Notes under the pieces: model-generated
What the model saw: only the letters and a program-made list of their open reading frames with translations
The model's database searches: none
What the model was told of the DNA's origin: nothing
Translations under genes and position numbers: made by a program
Source of the DNA: Chitinophaga pinensis
GTDB taxonomy: Bacteria > Bacteroidota > Bacteroidia > Chitinophagales > UBA10324
Length of the DNA: 64,000 nucleotides
Reading direction: 5' to 3'
NCBI GenBank assembly: GCA_945892775.1
Contig: CAMDDP010000006.1
Location: 28,505 to 92,504, forward strand
Shown: positions 27,529-36,330 of the stretch, in pieces
Layout: every line of letters starts with the position of its first letter
Position numbering within the stretch: the first letter of the stretch is position 1

Positions 27529-29340
27529 TTATTTACAAATAGTGTTAATGATAACTGCAGCATCCTTGTCACCCAAATTCATAGCTATTTTAAGGTCAGC
27601 ACATGCCTCGCCTAAACGATTTAATTTAATATACACTCGTGACCTGTTGCTATAAGCCAGAACAAAAAGCGGTTTCAATTCAATTGCTATTGTATAATTG
27701 GCAATTGCCATATCATACTTCATATCCACATCATAAATGTTTGCCCGATTGCAATATGCTTCCACAAATTGCGGATTCAATTCAATTGATTTATCAAAAT
27801 CAAGCAACGATTTTTTATAATCACCTTGGTTATAATATAAACTACCTCGGTTATAATATGCTTTTGCATTTACCGGATCCAATTCAATGGTTCTGTTACA
27901 ATCAGGTAATGCCTCATTGTATTTCCCTAAACCAATAAGTAAATTACTTCGGTTCATGTATGCTTCCTTATAGTTTGGAGAAAGTAATATGGCTTTGTTG
28001 AAATCATTTTCTGCACTAACATAATCGCCAGTATTTTGATATAGCATTCCTCGATTGCTATATGCCATTGGCACCTCTCCGTTTTTCAAAATATCATTAT
28101 ACAAACTCATACTGTTGGCCCATACAGCAGTTCGTTGATAAGCAAGAAAACTGAAACTTATGGTGAGCAGGACAAATAAACTCACTGCCACCTTACTGTA
28201 ATTGTAAGATTGATATAATTGATATAAACCCAGGGCAATAATTAGAAACAATCCGATGGATGGAATGTAAGTGTAGCGGTCGGCCATCATGGCGCTTCCA
28301 ACTGGTATTAACTGAAGTACGAGTAAAATAGTAGCAACAAAAAATCCAGCACCAAAAAAAATACCCGTCACCTTTTTAGCTGAGTAAATAACTGAGCAAA
28401 AAATTATTCCAACTAATAAGGGGAAAATATAAAAGCCAGCTGAAATATTTCCCCCTGATTTTATTGGATAAAGATAGAAGGCACTTAAATTTATCGGAAC
28501 TATAATTTTCATCAGGTATATTACAAATGAGTAGCAAGCAAAAACTGCCCGTTGCAAAAAACTATATCCATCAGATGGTATAGCCCCAGAATCCTGTTGC
28601 GCTTTAATGGCAATGAATCCAAAAATTATTGACAATAGAAAAAAGGGGATTTTTTCAATGATGAGTTTGAAATTAAATTTTCTTTTCAGAAAATAATCAA
28701 TTAACAACAAGACAATGGAAAGAGAAACCCCCATTCCTTTTGAAAATAAAGAGAATAAAAAGAAAATCAAACTGAGAACAAAGTACTTACTATTCAAACC
28801 ATTTTTTACATATTTTACATAGTAAAATAATGAAAGGAGAAAGAATAAAGTGTAAAGCAGATCTTTTAATTCACTGACCCACGCAACTGATTCAACATGC
28901 ATTGGATGAATACCAAAAAATAAACTTACCACAATAGCAATTTCACAAACACCCACCAATTCAAACACCATCCATAAAACAATTGCGGTGTTCAGTAAAT
29001 GAATTAACAAATTAACAAAGTGATAGGCAAATGGTGAATCGTTAAAAATGGAAAAAATAAAAGTATAAACCAACAATACAAACGGATGATAATTGCCCAT
29101 CCAGTAGGTAGTAAACAACACCTTTAAATCAAACTGCTGAATGAGTGGATTATTGATTACATACGAATCATCGTCAAGTGAAACGAAATCATTTTTTAAT
29201 GAGGGGAAATAAATAATCAGAGTCAGAAATAATATAGCCAGTAAAGACCACCACAATTTCTTGCCATTAACTAAAGACAATTTATTTTTATTATCAGAAG
29301 AAAAATGATTGCTTTTGTTTTTCTTTTTATTCATTCTCAT
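27529..29340 (-). CDS. Multi-pass membrane protein with C-terminal TPR repeats (TMTC-like), copy B
   Basis: 603 residues. Same architecture as the downstream neighbour: acidic first loop (NDFVSLDDDSYVINN), multiple helices, then about six TPR units. Long blocks are nearly identical between the two (GIHPMHVESVAWVSELKDL, MADRYTYIPSIGLFL), so they arose by tandem duplication. The 49 bp gap to copy A holds no terminator, and prc ends 38 bp upstream, so prc and both copies may form one transcript. Confidence 0.75.
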   Translation of the reverse strand: MRMNKKKNKSNHFSSDNKNKLSLVNGKKLWWSLLAILFLTLIIYFPSLKNDFVSLDDDSYVINNPLIQQFDLKVLFTTYWMGNYHPFVLLVYTFIFSIFNDSPFAYHFVNLLIHLLNTAIVLWMVFELVGVCEIAIVVSLFFGIHPMHVESVAWVSELKDLLYTLFFLLSLFYYVKYVKNGLNSKYFVLSLIFFLFSLFSKGMGVSLSIVLLLIDYFLKRKFNFKLIIEKIPFFLLSIIFGFIAIKAQQDSGAIPSDGYSFLQRAVFACYSFVIYLMKIIVPINLSAFYLYPIKSGGNISAGFYIFPLLVGIIFCSVIYSAKKVTGIFFGAGFFVATILLVLQLIPVGSAMMADRYTYIPSIGLFLIIALGLYQLYQSYNYSKVAVSLFVLLTISFSFLAYQRTAVWANSMSLYNDILKNGEVPMAYSNRGMLYQNTGDYVSAENDFNKAILLSPNYKEAYMNRSNLLIGLGKYNEALPDCNRTIELDPVNAKAYYNRGSLYYNQGDYKKSLLDFDKSIELNPQFVEAYCNRANIYDVDMKYDMAIANYTIAIELKPLFVLAYSNRSRVYIKLNRLGEACADLKIAMNLGDKDAAVIINTICK

Positions 29341-29378
29341 CTTCTGATTAAATAATACTGGTGATTAAACTAGATCAA

Positions 29379-31484
29379 TTATTTAATCATGTCCATCATT
29401 ACCTGCGATGCTTCATTGAGATAAACATCTTTCTTCAACATTTTTAACATTTCATTGTTTCGGGCAGTGTAAGTTGAATCGCTGTTGATGTGTTGAGCAT
29501 CTGCTGTAAGATTTGATATATCTAATCCAGTTAAAACTTTTTCCAATTCATCAAATTTTTTCTTTTCCTCTTTACTCGCTGCTTGTTCCGATCGGTATTT
29601 TTCCAAATTAAGAGAAACATGTGTGTCGTCACTTTCCTTTTTTAATTCAACCGATTCCTCTTCAATTAAAGTAAAAACTCTCTGATCTTCTACCCTCTTT
29701 TGGCTAGTGGCTTTTAATTTATTTAAATCATAAGTTGGTTGAAATTTATTTATAGGTGTTGATTTAATTTCATCCCATGGTAATGGAAAATCTTCCTGCT
29801 TCTCTCCATATTTCATTTTACTCCAAACATCAGGTAATATAATATCAGGGGTAACTCCGCTCAATTGTGTTGAAGCACCACTAACACGATAAAATTTCTG
29901 CATGGTTATTTTTACTGACCCAAGTGGTTTCATTGAGCTAAAAGTAGAATTCACCATATCATCCATATTATACATACGCTGAACAGTTCCTTTACCAAAG
30001 GAAGTGGTACTTCCTATTATTACACCACGATTATAATCCTGAATAGCTGCTGCTAAAATTTCAGATGCGGACGCGCTATTCTCATTCACCATTACTTCAA
30101 ACGGGCCATCAAAAGTTACACTCGGTTCTTTATCAGAATAAAGAGTTGGACTAGCGTCACGAGCTTTAACCTGAACTACAGCACCCTGAGGAATAAACAA
30201 TCCCACCATATCAACCACGCTTTCTAAGGAGCCACCACCGTTGTCGCGCAAATCGAGTATCACCCCCTTGGCACCTTCGGATTTTAATTTATCTAATTCA
30301 GTTTTTATATCCTTTGCACAATCACGACCACCTGATCCACTAAAGTCGGCATAAAAAACAGGCAAACGTATATACCCAATTTTCTTTTCGTTGTTAATCA
30401 TGAATGATTGGGCGTAAGTATCTTCCAATACAATCACATCGCGAATGAGTGTTATTACTTCAAAAGTTGCATCTGGTTTTTTTACAGTCAAACGAACTTC
30501 TGTTCCTTTCTTTCCTCTGATCAGCTGAATGGCCTTATCCAATCTCATTTCTGAAATATCAACTGGCTCAGCTGAACCTTGTGCTACCCTTACAATTATA
30601 TCTCCTGCTTTTAATTTACCATTTCTGTATGAAGGGCTACCTGGAACTATGCTGGTTACTTTTATTCCATCATCTTTTTGTTGAAGTTGGGCGCCAATCC
30701 CTTCAAGTTTGCCACTCATTGCAATATCAAAATTAGCTTTATCAGAAGGGGGGAAAAATTCGGTGTGCGGGTCTTGAACATTGGCAACACAACTAACAAA
30801 TAAATTAAATCGGTCTTCACGATCAAGGTCACCTAAATTTTTAAAAGCATCATCCGTACTTTTTAAAACTTTTTTACGCGAATCCTGCTCCAACTCTGCA
30901 TCAGTTTTTTTTGTTATCGCAGCAGTATCTTCTTTTGCTATTGCTTTATCTCTGACATCTATCATTTCACTATATCTAACAAGCGTTTGATATTTTAATG
31001 ATTTACGCCATGCATCTTTCAGTTCGCTTTCATTTTTGGCATAGGCTGATTTATCCCCATCAGTTTCAATGGTTTCATCTTCTTTAAAGCTAAATGGCTG
31101 ATCGAGCAATGTTCCATAGTTTGTTTTTGCTTCGACAAATCTTTTTTCATAAATGGAATTTGCTTTATTAAAGAAATCTAGTGAAGCATCGTTCAGTTCA
31201 TCATCAATTTTTTCCCTGTACTTACTGAGTTCATCGATATCTGTCTGAAGAAAAAACTTTTTACTGTTATCCATTCTTTTCAAAAACAAATCATAAACTC
31301 GAATGGAAAATTTGTCATCAATATTTTGTGGGCTGTAATGCTGGGATTCAATTCCCTGCATAACTACCCCAATAATTAGCTGCTCTTTAGTTAACTCAGC
31401 TGGATTACGAAATAATTTATAAGAGGCAAAAACACCAAGTACTACCAACATACTCGCTATAAAAACTAATTGTGACTTACGCAT
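29379..31484 (-). CDS. prc: Carboxy-terminal processing (tail-specific) protease, S41A
   Basis: 701 residues from ATG 31482-31484. An ATG 33 nt upstream would overlap the region just after the -7 box, so the internal start is preferred. N-terminal anchor QLVFIASMLVVLGVFA, a helical N-domain, and a PDZ domain (KLEGIGAQLQQKDDGIKVTSIVPGSPSYRNGKLKAGD). The protease core has the Ser/Lys dyad in NENSASASEILAAAIQDYNR and SFGKGTVQ. A DUF3340-type C-terminus follows. Trims or degrades periplasmic proteins and often controls wall hydrolases. Confidence 0.94.
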   Translation of the reverse strand: MRKSQLVFIASMLVVLGVFASYKLFRNPAELTKEQLIIGVVMQGIESQHYSPQNIDDKFSIRVYDLFLKRMDNSKKFFLQTDIDELSKYREKIDDELNDASLDFFNKANSIYEKRFVEAKTNYGTLLDQPFSFKEDETIETDGDKSAYAKNESELKDAWRKSLKYQTLVRYSEMIDVRDKAIAKEDTAAITKKTDAELEQDSRKKVLKSTDDAFKNLGDLDREDRFNLFVSCVANVQDPHTEFFPPSDKANFDIAMSGKLEGIGAQLQQKDDGIKVTSIVPGSPSYRNGKLKAGDIIVRVAQGSAEPVDISEMRLDKAIQLIRGKKGTEVRLTVKKPDATFEVITLIRDVIVLEDTYAQSFMINNEKKIGYIRLPVFYADFSGSGGRDCAKDIKTELDKLKSEGAKGVILDLRDNGGGSLESVVDMVGLFIPQGAVVQVKARDASPTLYSDKEPSVTFDGPFEVMVNENSASASEILAAAIQDYNRGVIIGSTTSFGKGTVQRMYNMDDMVNSTFSSMKPLGSVKITMQKFYRVSGASTQLSGVTPDIILPDVWSKMKYGEKQEDFPLPWDEIKSTPINKFQPTYDLNKLKATSQKRVEDQRVFTLIEEESVELKKESDDTHVSLNLEKYRSEQAASKEEKKKFDELEKVLTGLDISNLTADAQHINSDSTYTARNNEMLKMLKKDVYLNEASQVMMDMIK

Positions 31485-31521
31485 CTTATGAAAGAGATTT
31501 ACAAAAATTTTATTCATATTG

Positions 31522-31529
31522 CAAATATA
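31522..31529 (-). promoter_or_regulatory. -7 box TATATTTG upstream of prc
   Basis: Minus-strand TATATTTG ends 4 nt before the first in-frame ATG (31517), so transcription would start at or inside that codon. The second ATG (31484) would then have a leader of about 30 nt. Confidence 0.55.
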
Positions 31530-31697
31530 GATGTGGATGACTGCTTAAATTACTTAACGACAATTAATGCTAAACAGTATTGATGTTAATTTCTATAGCT
31601 TTAAAATGCTGTTTTACAAATTAAGAAAGAGCTAATATTTTACACGCCAAGCAGTAAAGACATTTGCAATAAATAAATTAATGCCCCACACAATTAA

Positions 31698-33284
31698 CTA
31701 CTGCTTAATTCTAATAGTCCCCATACCATAAGGAGGAAACACCCAATCTTTCAAATCAATTGTTTCAGATTTATCCAACGGAGGATTGTTATAACTGTTT
31801 CGTGAAAACTTAGACCAACCAAAACTTTCATTCAATTTTCCTTTTATAAAATCAACATCTGCCTTATGAGTAGAATAATTTATTTTTTTAAAAAAAAGAG
31901 TGTCAATTTTGAATTCTTTTCCTGAGTAATTCATCCAACTTAAAAGCAATTCGTTTGTTGTCGAATCGCGGTACGAAAAAAGATTAAACCTTGGATCTAT
32001 ATTAACCTCACATGAATGAATGGCATATTTTCCATGGTATAATTGGCTTACATTTTTAAAAGCATACCATGAACTTCTCTTTACAATTCTTGTGTCCGCC
32101 TTTTCTTTTTCTGCTTTTATATTAATAATACCATGATGGTTATAAACGCCTCCAGTAGCCAAACTTTGAAATATAGCTACTTCAATAGGCCATTTATTTA
32201 AGTTGTTAAACTGATTGATAAAATTAATATACGAACCAATATAAAGCGATTGATAAAGCGTATTCAGAAAATAAGAGTTTGTACTTCTAATAGCAAGGTT
32301 CCATTCGGTTATCCAGATTTTTGATTTTGGAAAAATTTCTTTGTAGTAATCAAATGCTTGCACCAGTATTCCATTTTTAGAAAAAGTTTTTTTTGATTCA
32401 GTAATTGCATGTTGAAAAACAGAATCAACTGGTTGATTAGAAATTATTGGAATTGGGGTATAGGAATGGATAACAATAGCATCATAGAAATTCGATTTTG
32501 ATAAAGCATCATTCCATGCCCTGAAATAAACAAACTCAGCCGCAGCAGTGCCATCCAAATCGCTCAATCGAGAGCAAGGAGCAGCACACGCACCAATTTT
32601 AATTCCAGGGAAATATTTTTTCACTACTGTCACAAATGTTTCAGCTTTTGAGATGTAACTTCCAGGATAAGGGAAAATTGACCTATAAACATTTAAGTAC
32701 ATTTCATCTCCCAACTCAACTCCAACCACTTCTATATTATTATCATTGAAAAAATTAAGTTGATCGAGCAATTCTTCAGGTGTTCCGGTAAGAATATTTG
32801 CAGTAATTAAAACTTTTGATTTAAGTTTTTGTGTGAGTTTTAAAAAATCCTGTAAATAAGAATGGTTAAGCTTTGCCTGGGTAGCAAACACCCCCTGACT
32901 TTCTAATGTTTGAGCGTATTGCAAAAATATCCCCGCGATTTCATTTCTTCTTAAACCATATCCATTGCCTGATGAATGATAAAAATTTGAAATCATTCCG
33001 CTAGGCCATCTTAATAAAGTAGGTTTAATTTTATTAATTGGGTTTGTAAATGCTGTATCCTCTGGGCTGTTAATTTCCAGAAATAAATTCTCTGTTGAAA
33101 AGCCATATAAATTCGAATTGATATGAAAATTAGCGCTAATACTATCTATATTAATATTTACACCGATAGCTTTTAATAATTGAACATCAATTGTTTGTGA
33201 AGAAACAAAATTAGATTTAAATAGCAAAATAGAAAAGCAACAAAAAAACAATTTATTCAGTATCAATTTTAGTTTGGGTTTCAT
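31698..33284 (-). CDS. Exported clan-A glycoside hydrolase-like protein (GH51/GH79/GH39 relatives)
   Basis: 528 residues from ATG 33282-33284, with a signal peptide (LNKLFFCCFSILLFKSNFVSSQ). The TIM-barrel pattern is visible: LLRWPSGMISNFYH near the first strands, VVGVELGDEMYL where clan A keeps the acid/base Glu after Asn (here Asp-Glu), and IWITEWNLA with the expected nucleophile Glu. A C-terminal beta domain follows. Substrate is unknown; arabinofuranosidase- or glucuronidase-like is possible. The start overlaps the 3' end of the YihY gene by 32 nt, so translation is probably coupled. Confidence 0.6.
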   Translation of the reverse strand: MKPKLKLILNKLFFCCFSILLFKSNFVSSQTIDVQLLKAIGVNINIDSISANFHINSNLYGFSTENLFLEINSPEDTAFTNPINKIKPTLLRWPSGMISNFYHSSGNGYGLRRNEIAGIFLQYAQTLESQGVFATQAKLNHSYLQDFLKLTQKLKSKVLITANILTGTPEELLDQLNFFNDNNIEVVGVELGDEMYLNVYRSIFPYPGSYISKAETFVTVVKKYFPGIKIGACAAPCSRLSDLDGTAAAEFVYFRAWNDALSKSNFYDAIVIHSYTPIPIISNQPVDSVFQHAITESKKTFSKNGILVQAFDYYKEIFPKSKIWITEWNLAIRSTNSYFLNTLYQSLYIGSYINFINQFNNLNKWPIEVAIFQSLATGGVYNHHGIINIKAEKEKADTRIVKRSSWYAFKNVSQLYHGKYAIHSCEVNIDPRFNLFSYRDSTTNELLLSWMNYSGKEFKIDTLFFKKINYSTHKADVDFIKGKLNESFGWSKFSRNSYNNPPLDKSETIDLKDWVFPPYGMGTIRIKQ

Positions 33285-34188
33285 TTTTAAGATGCTTATT
33301 AATTTCAATACTTGCATTTAATTCAAAGCCGATAAGTAAAATAAGCGAATTATAATAGAGCCAAAGCATAATTACAATCAAAGTACCTATTGAACCATAA
33401 AGTTTATTGTAATTGCCGAAGTTGTTGATAAAGAAAGAAAAACCCAATGAAGTAAGAATGCTTAAAAAAGTTGCAATAGTTGATCCGGCTGAAAAAAAAT
33501 GAAATCTGCGAAGCAAAGCAGGTCCATAATAATAAATCATACTAATGCTAAAATAAAAAAGCATAATAATAACCAACCATTTAACAGCCGCTAAGAAGAA
33601 ATATGCAATTCCACCAGTAGCACCCAATCCGCTCATTAAAAGTTGAATTATATACTCTCCAGCTACAATTAATACAATGGAAAGAGTTAACAACACAAAT
33701 AGGAATATTGTAATTTTAAAACTCACCAAAGTTTTTATCCAAAAATTCCGTTTACGAAATGATGGATAAACTTTATCGAACGAATTAATTAATCCAATAA
33801 CTCCGGTTGTACTATAATAAAGGGCTAAAATAATACCAATAGAAAGCACACTAGTACGCTGGTTATTAATAATATCATAAACAGTTGTATATATTGCTTG
33901 GTAGGCATTGTGAGGCAAAAATTGCTGCAAACTGTTCATCAATGTAACTCGGTAAGCCTTAATTGGTATATAAGGAATTATACTAAAAACAATCATCATG
34001 GCTGGAAACAAGGATAGCATAAAACTATAAGCCACAGATCCAGCACGAACGTTTATGGCATCGCGTTGAAATTCTTTAAATAGAAAACTGAAGACATCAT
34101 AAATACTCTGACCATCAAACCCGGGAAGGCTCCATTTCTTTGTTCGATCCAAAAACTTGTCTCTATATATTTTAAGTAGGGCTATCAA
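33253..34188 (-). CDS. YihY/BrkB-family inner-membrane protein, TTG start
   Basis: 311 residues with about six hydrophobic helices. RAGSVAYSFMLSLFPAMMIVFSIIPYIP is the family's first-helix signature, and YYGPALLRRFHFFSAGSTIATFLSILTSLGFSFFINNFGNYNKLYGSIGTLIVIMLWLYYNS matches the conserved C-terminal half. Function is not established despite the old RNase BN name. The start is TTG (34186-34188), the only option before the conserved helix. Second gene in the mltG-yihY-glycosidase run. Confidence 0.85.
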   Translation of the reverse strand: MIALLKIYRDKFLDRTKKWSLPGFDGQSIYDVFSFLFKEFQRDAINVRAGSVAYSFMLSLFPAMMIVFSIIPYIPIKAYRVTLMNSLQQFLPHNAYQAIYTTVYDIINNQRTSVLSIGIILALYYSTTGVIGLINSFDKVYPSFRKRNFWIKTLVSFKITIFLFVLLTLSIVLIVAGEYIIQLLMSGLGATGGIAYFFLAAVKWLVIIMLFYFSISMIYYYGPALLRRFHFFSAGSTIATFLSILTSLGFSFFINNFGNYNKLYGSIGTLIVIMLWLYYNSLILLIGFELNASIEINKHLKNETQTKIDTE

Positions 34189-34210
34189 AACTTCGGTACT
34201 AATATTTTAT

Positions 34211-35269
34211 TTAATGAATTCCTTTATTATTTAAATATTGATGGTACAAACGTGCATTTTTCATGTGCTCGGCATAGGTTATAGCAAATTCATGGTAATT
34301 AGGCTTATTCACGCTGGCACAAAAATATAAATAATCTGTGGTGGTAGGCTGTAATACTGATTCAATACTCCCCACCGAGGGGGTACATATTGGCCCTGGT
34401 GGCAATCCTTGTTTACGATAAGTATTATAAGGAGAGTTTTTTGTTTCTTCTATATATTTTCCTATTACACGCTTTATTTTAAAATCACCCATTGCAAACT
34501 TAATTGTAGGGTCAGCTTGTAACGGCATTCCTTTTTTTAAACGATTTAAATAAACAGAGGCTAAGGTTGGTCTCTCATCATTTCGATTTGTTTCTTCTTC
34601 TAAAATAGAGGCCAGTGTACATACATCAACTACAGAGATACCCAATTGAACCGCCTTTCCTCTTCTGCCTTCATTCCAGAATAAATCATATTCTTTTTTC
34701 ATTCTATCCAAAAAATTATTGGCTGAGGTATTCCAATAAAATTCATAGGTATTAGGTACAAAACAACACATAACAGTTGAAGGTGTAAATCCTATTTTTG
34801 CCAATGAGGACTCATCATTTAATAATTCAACGAAAACATCTCTATTGACTTCTAACTTTGAAGATATAAAAAAGGCAAAATCCTCTTTTGTTCTAAATTT
34901 ATTAATGATAATTTTTAGTGGGGTCTGTTTACCACTACGCAACAACCCTACTAATTCAAAATTACTCATTCCAGACTTTATTTCATATCGCCCCGGCAAA
35001 ACATTATTCAACAAATTCATTTGTTCGGCAACCCATCTGAAGTTTTCGGTATTAACAACTATTTTTTTTCTCTTTATAATTTCAACTAGCTGATCGAAAG
35101 TACTCCCAGTCGGAACATATAAAAACTGCTTATCGTCGTTGGTAATAATATTAGGTGAATATATTTTTTGATAAAACGACACCCCCATGCCAATTAATGA
35201 AACAACAACAATAACTGCAAATGCAAGAAGAATTTTTTTTATTGAAGAATTTTTCTTCTTCTTAATCAT
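34211..35269 (-). CDS. mltG: Endolytic murein transglycosylase
   Basis: 352 residues. One N-terminal membrane anchor (KILLAFAVIVVVSLIGMGVSFYQK), a LysM-like subdomain, then the catalytic domain. The catalytic Glu sits in LASILEEETNR, followed by LASVYLNRLKKGMPLQADPTIKFAMG and the SPYNTYRKQGLPPGPICTPS motif. Cleaves nascent glycan strands and sets their length. First gene of a likely three-gene envelope operon. Confidence 0.94.
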   Translation of the reverse strand: MIKKKKNSSIKKILLAFAVIVVVSLIGMGVSFYQKIYSPNIITNDDKQFLYVPTGSTFDQLVEIIKRKKIVVNTENFRWVAEQMNLLNNVLPGRYEIKSGMSNFELVGLLRSGKQTPLKIIINKFRTKEDFAFFISSKLEVNRDVFVELLNDESSLAKIGFTPSTVMCCFVPNTYEFYWNTSANNFLDRMKKEYDLFWNEGRRGKAVQLGISVVDVCTLASILEEETNRNDERPTLASVYLNRLKKGMPLQADPTIKFAMGDFKIKRVIGKYIEETKNSPYNTYRKQGLPPGPICTPSVGSIESVLQPTTTDYLYFCASVNKPNYHEFAITYAEHMKNARLYHQYLNNKGIH

Positions 35270-35361
35270 AATGCAATGTTATGAGTTAAATAGTTGGATA
35301 TGAAAATTAAAAAACAATTTACCTTCATTAAAAATATAAAAATTCAGTTATATAAATTAAA

Positions 35362-35391
35362 AAACCCTATCCATTTTCATGAAAAGGGTTT
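35362..35391 (-). terminator. Hairpin terminator of the rplU-rpmA operon
   Basis: AAACCCT (35362-35368) pairs with AGGGTTT (35385-35391), with an additional inner TTTTCATGAAAA pairing. On the minus strand the stem is followed by TTTTTTAA. It separates rpmA from mltG. Confidence 0.7.
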
Positions 35392-35416
35392 AAATATTTT
35401 TAAAAATTCTTATTTA

Positions 35417-35692
35417 TTAAGCTTCAGTTATTGAGACAGCTACAGGAATAATATTAATAAACTGACGCTCTTTAGCCCTCATCTTAAACTCAACCTTGCC
35501 CGATGTTACAGCAAATATGGTAAAATCTTTTCCCATCATCGTTCCTTTACCCGGCCAAAACTGAGTTCCACGCTGACGAACAATAATGTTACCAGGTTCT
35601 GCTGATTGACCACCGTATATTTTCACCCCCCTCCGTTGACCGTGACTATCCCGACCATTCTGGGTACTACCTTCACCTTTTTTATGTGCCAT
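35417..35692 (-). CDS. rpmA: 50S ribosomal protein L27
   Basis: 91 residues. N-terminus [29 protein letters not shown] is the conserved L27 tail that reaches the peptidyl-transferase centre; no cleavable extension precedes it, unlike in Firmicutes. [17 protein letters not shown] completes the signature. It lies 15 bp downstream of rplU in the usual L21-L27 order. Confidence 0.98.
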   Translation of the reverse strand: MAHKKGEGSTQNGRDSHGQRRGVKIYGGQSAEPGNIIVRQRGTQFWPGKGTMMGKDFTIFAVTSGKVEFKMRAKERQFINIIPVAVSITEA

Positions 35693-35707
35693 GTTAAGTT
35701 CTTAAAA

Positions 35708-36013
35708 TTATTTTATGTTTTCAATTTTAATCTTGGTCAAATCCTGACGGTGACCATTCAATTTACGATATCCTTTACGACGATTCTTTTTAAACACTAA
35801 TACTTTATCGCCACGCATGTGCTCTATAATTGTTGCAGAAACCTTTGTACTTAAAAATGGCTCACCAATTTTAATTTTTGCTTCATCAACCGTGAGCATT
35901 ACTTTATCAAATTGAATTTTTGCACCTGGCTCACCTTCTAAACGATGAACAAAAAGTTCGTTTCCGTTTTCCACTTTAAATTGCTGTCCAGCTATATCTA
36001 CTATTGCGTACAT
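35708..36013 (-). CDS. rplU: 50S ribosomal protein L21
   Basis: 101 residues, normal length. MYAIVDIAGQQFKVENG opens the protein and KNRRKGYRKLNGHRQDLTKIKIENI closes it, matching the L21 C-terminal signature. Transcribed from a near-perfect promoter at 36036-36066. The short leader includes a purine-rich AAAAAAGGAG just before the ATG, one of the few convincing Shine-Dalgarno sequences in the window. Confidence 0.98.
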   Translation of the reverse strand: MYAIVDIAGQQFKVENGNELFVHRLEGEPGAKIQFDKVMLTVDEAKIKIGEPFLSTKVSATIIEHMRGDKVLVFKKNRRKGYRKLNGHRQDLTKIKIENIK

Positions 36014-36035
36014 GTTAACTCCTTTTTTGGGACGG

Positions 36036-36066
36036 CAAATATAACGGCAACAAGCTATATTCCAAA
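36036..36066 (-). promoter_or_regulatory. Promoter of rplU-rpmA
   Basis: On the minus strand TTTG (36066-36063), 19 bp, TATATTTG (36043-36036): a consensus Bacteroidota promoter. Start of transcription expected near 36030. The remaining part of the 317 bp gap up to 36330 shows no gene. Confidence 0.85.
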
Positions 36067-36309
36067 CTACACTAAAAAGGTTTCCAACAGGTTGCTTAGA
36101 ACTGCTAAATCACAAAAAACATCCTCCGGTAAAGGACAAAACCACTTATTTCAAATATCCAATAAAAATCAGACTAAAAATAGCCCTCTAAAGAAATGGA
36201 GCAGGATTTTGACATAAAAGAAAAACAATCCCTTACACTTTTCGTTCAACAATAATTTCTTTGTTAATAATAGCTATTATTGAAACATTTATTGGTTCCA
36301 TTCTCAATA

Positions 36310-36317
36310 TAATTTTG
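36310..36317 (+). promoter_or_regulatory. -7 box TAatTTTG before the 36331 gene
   Basis: TAATTTTG ends 13 nt before the ATG at 36331. No TTG at -33 with normal spacing. Confidence 0.45.
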
Positions 36318-36330
36318 AAGTTCACAATAT

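Noticed and set aside
35945..36217. 90-residue open frame on the plus strand
   Set aside because: It is antisense to the start of rplU and runs through that operon's promoter.
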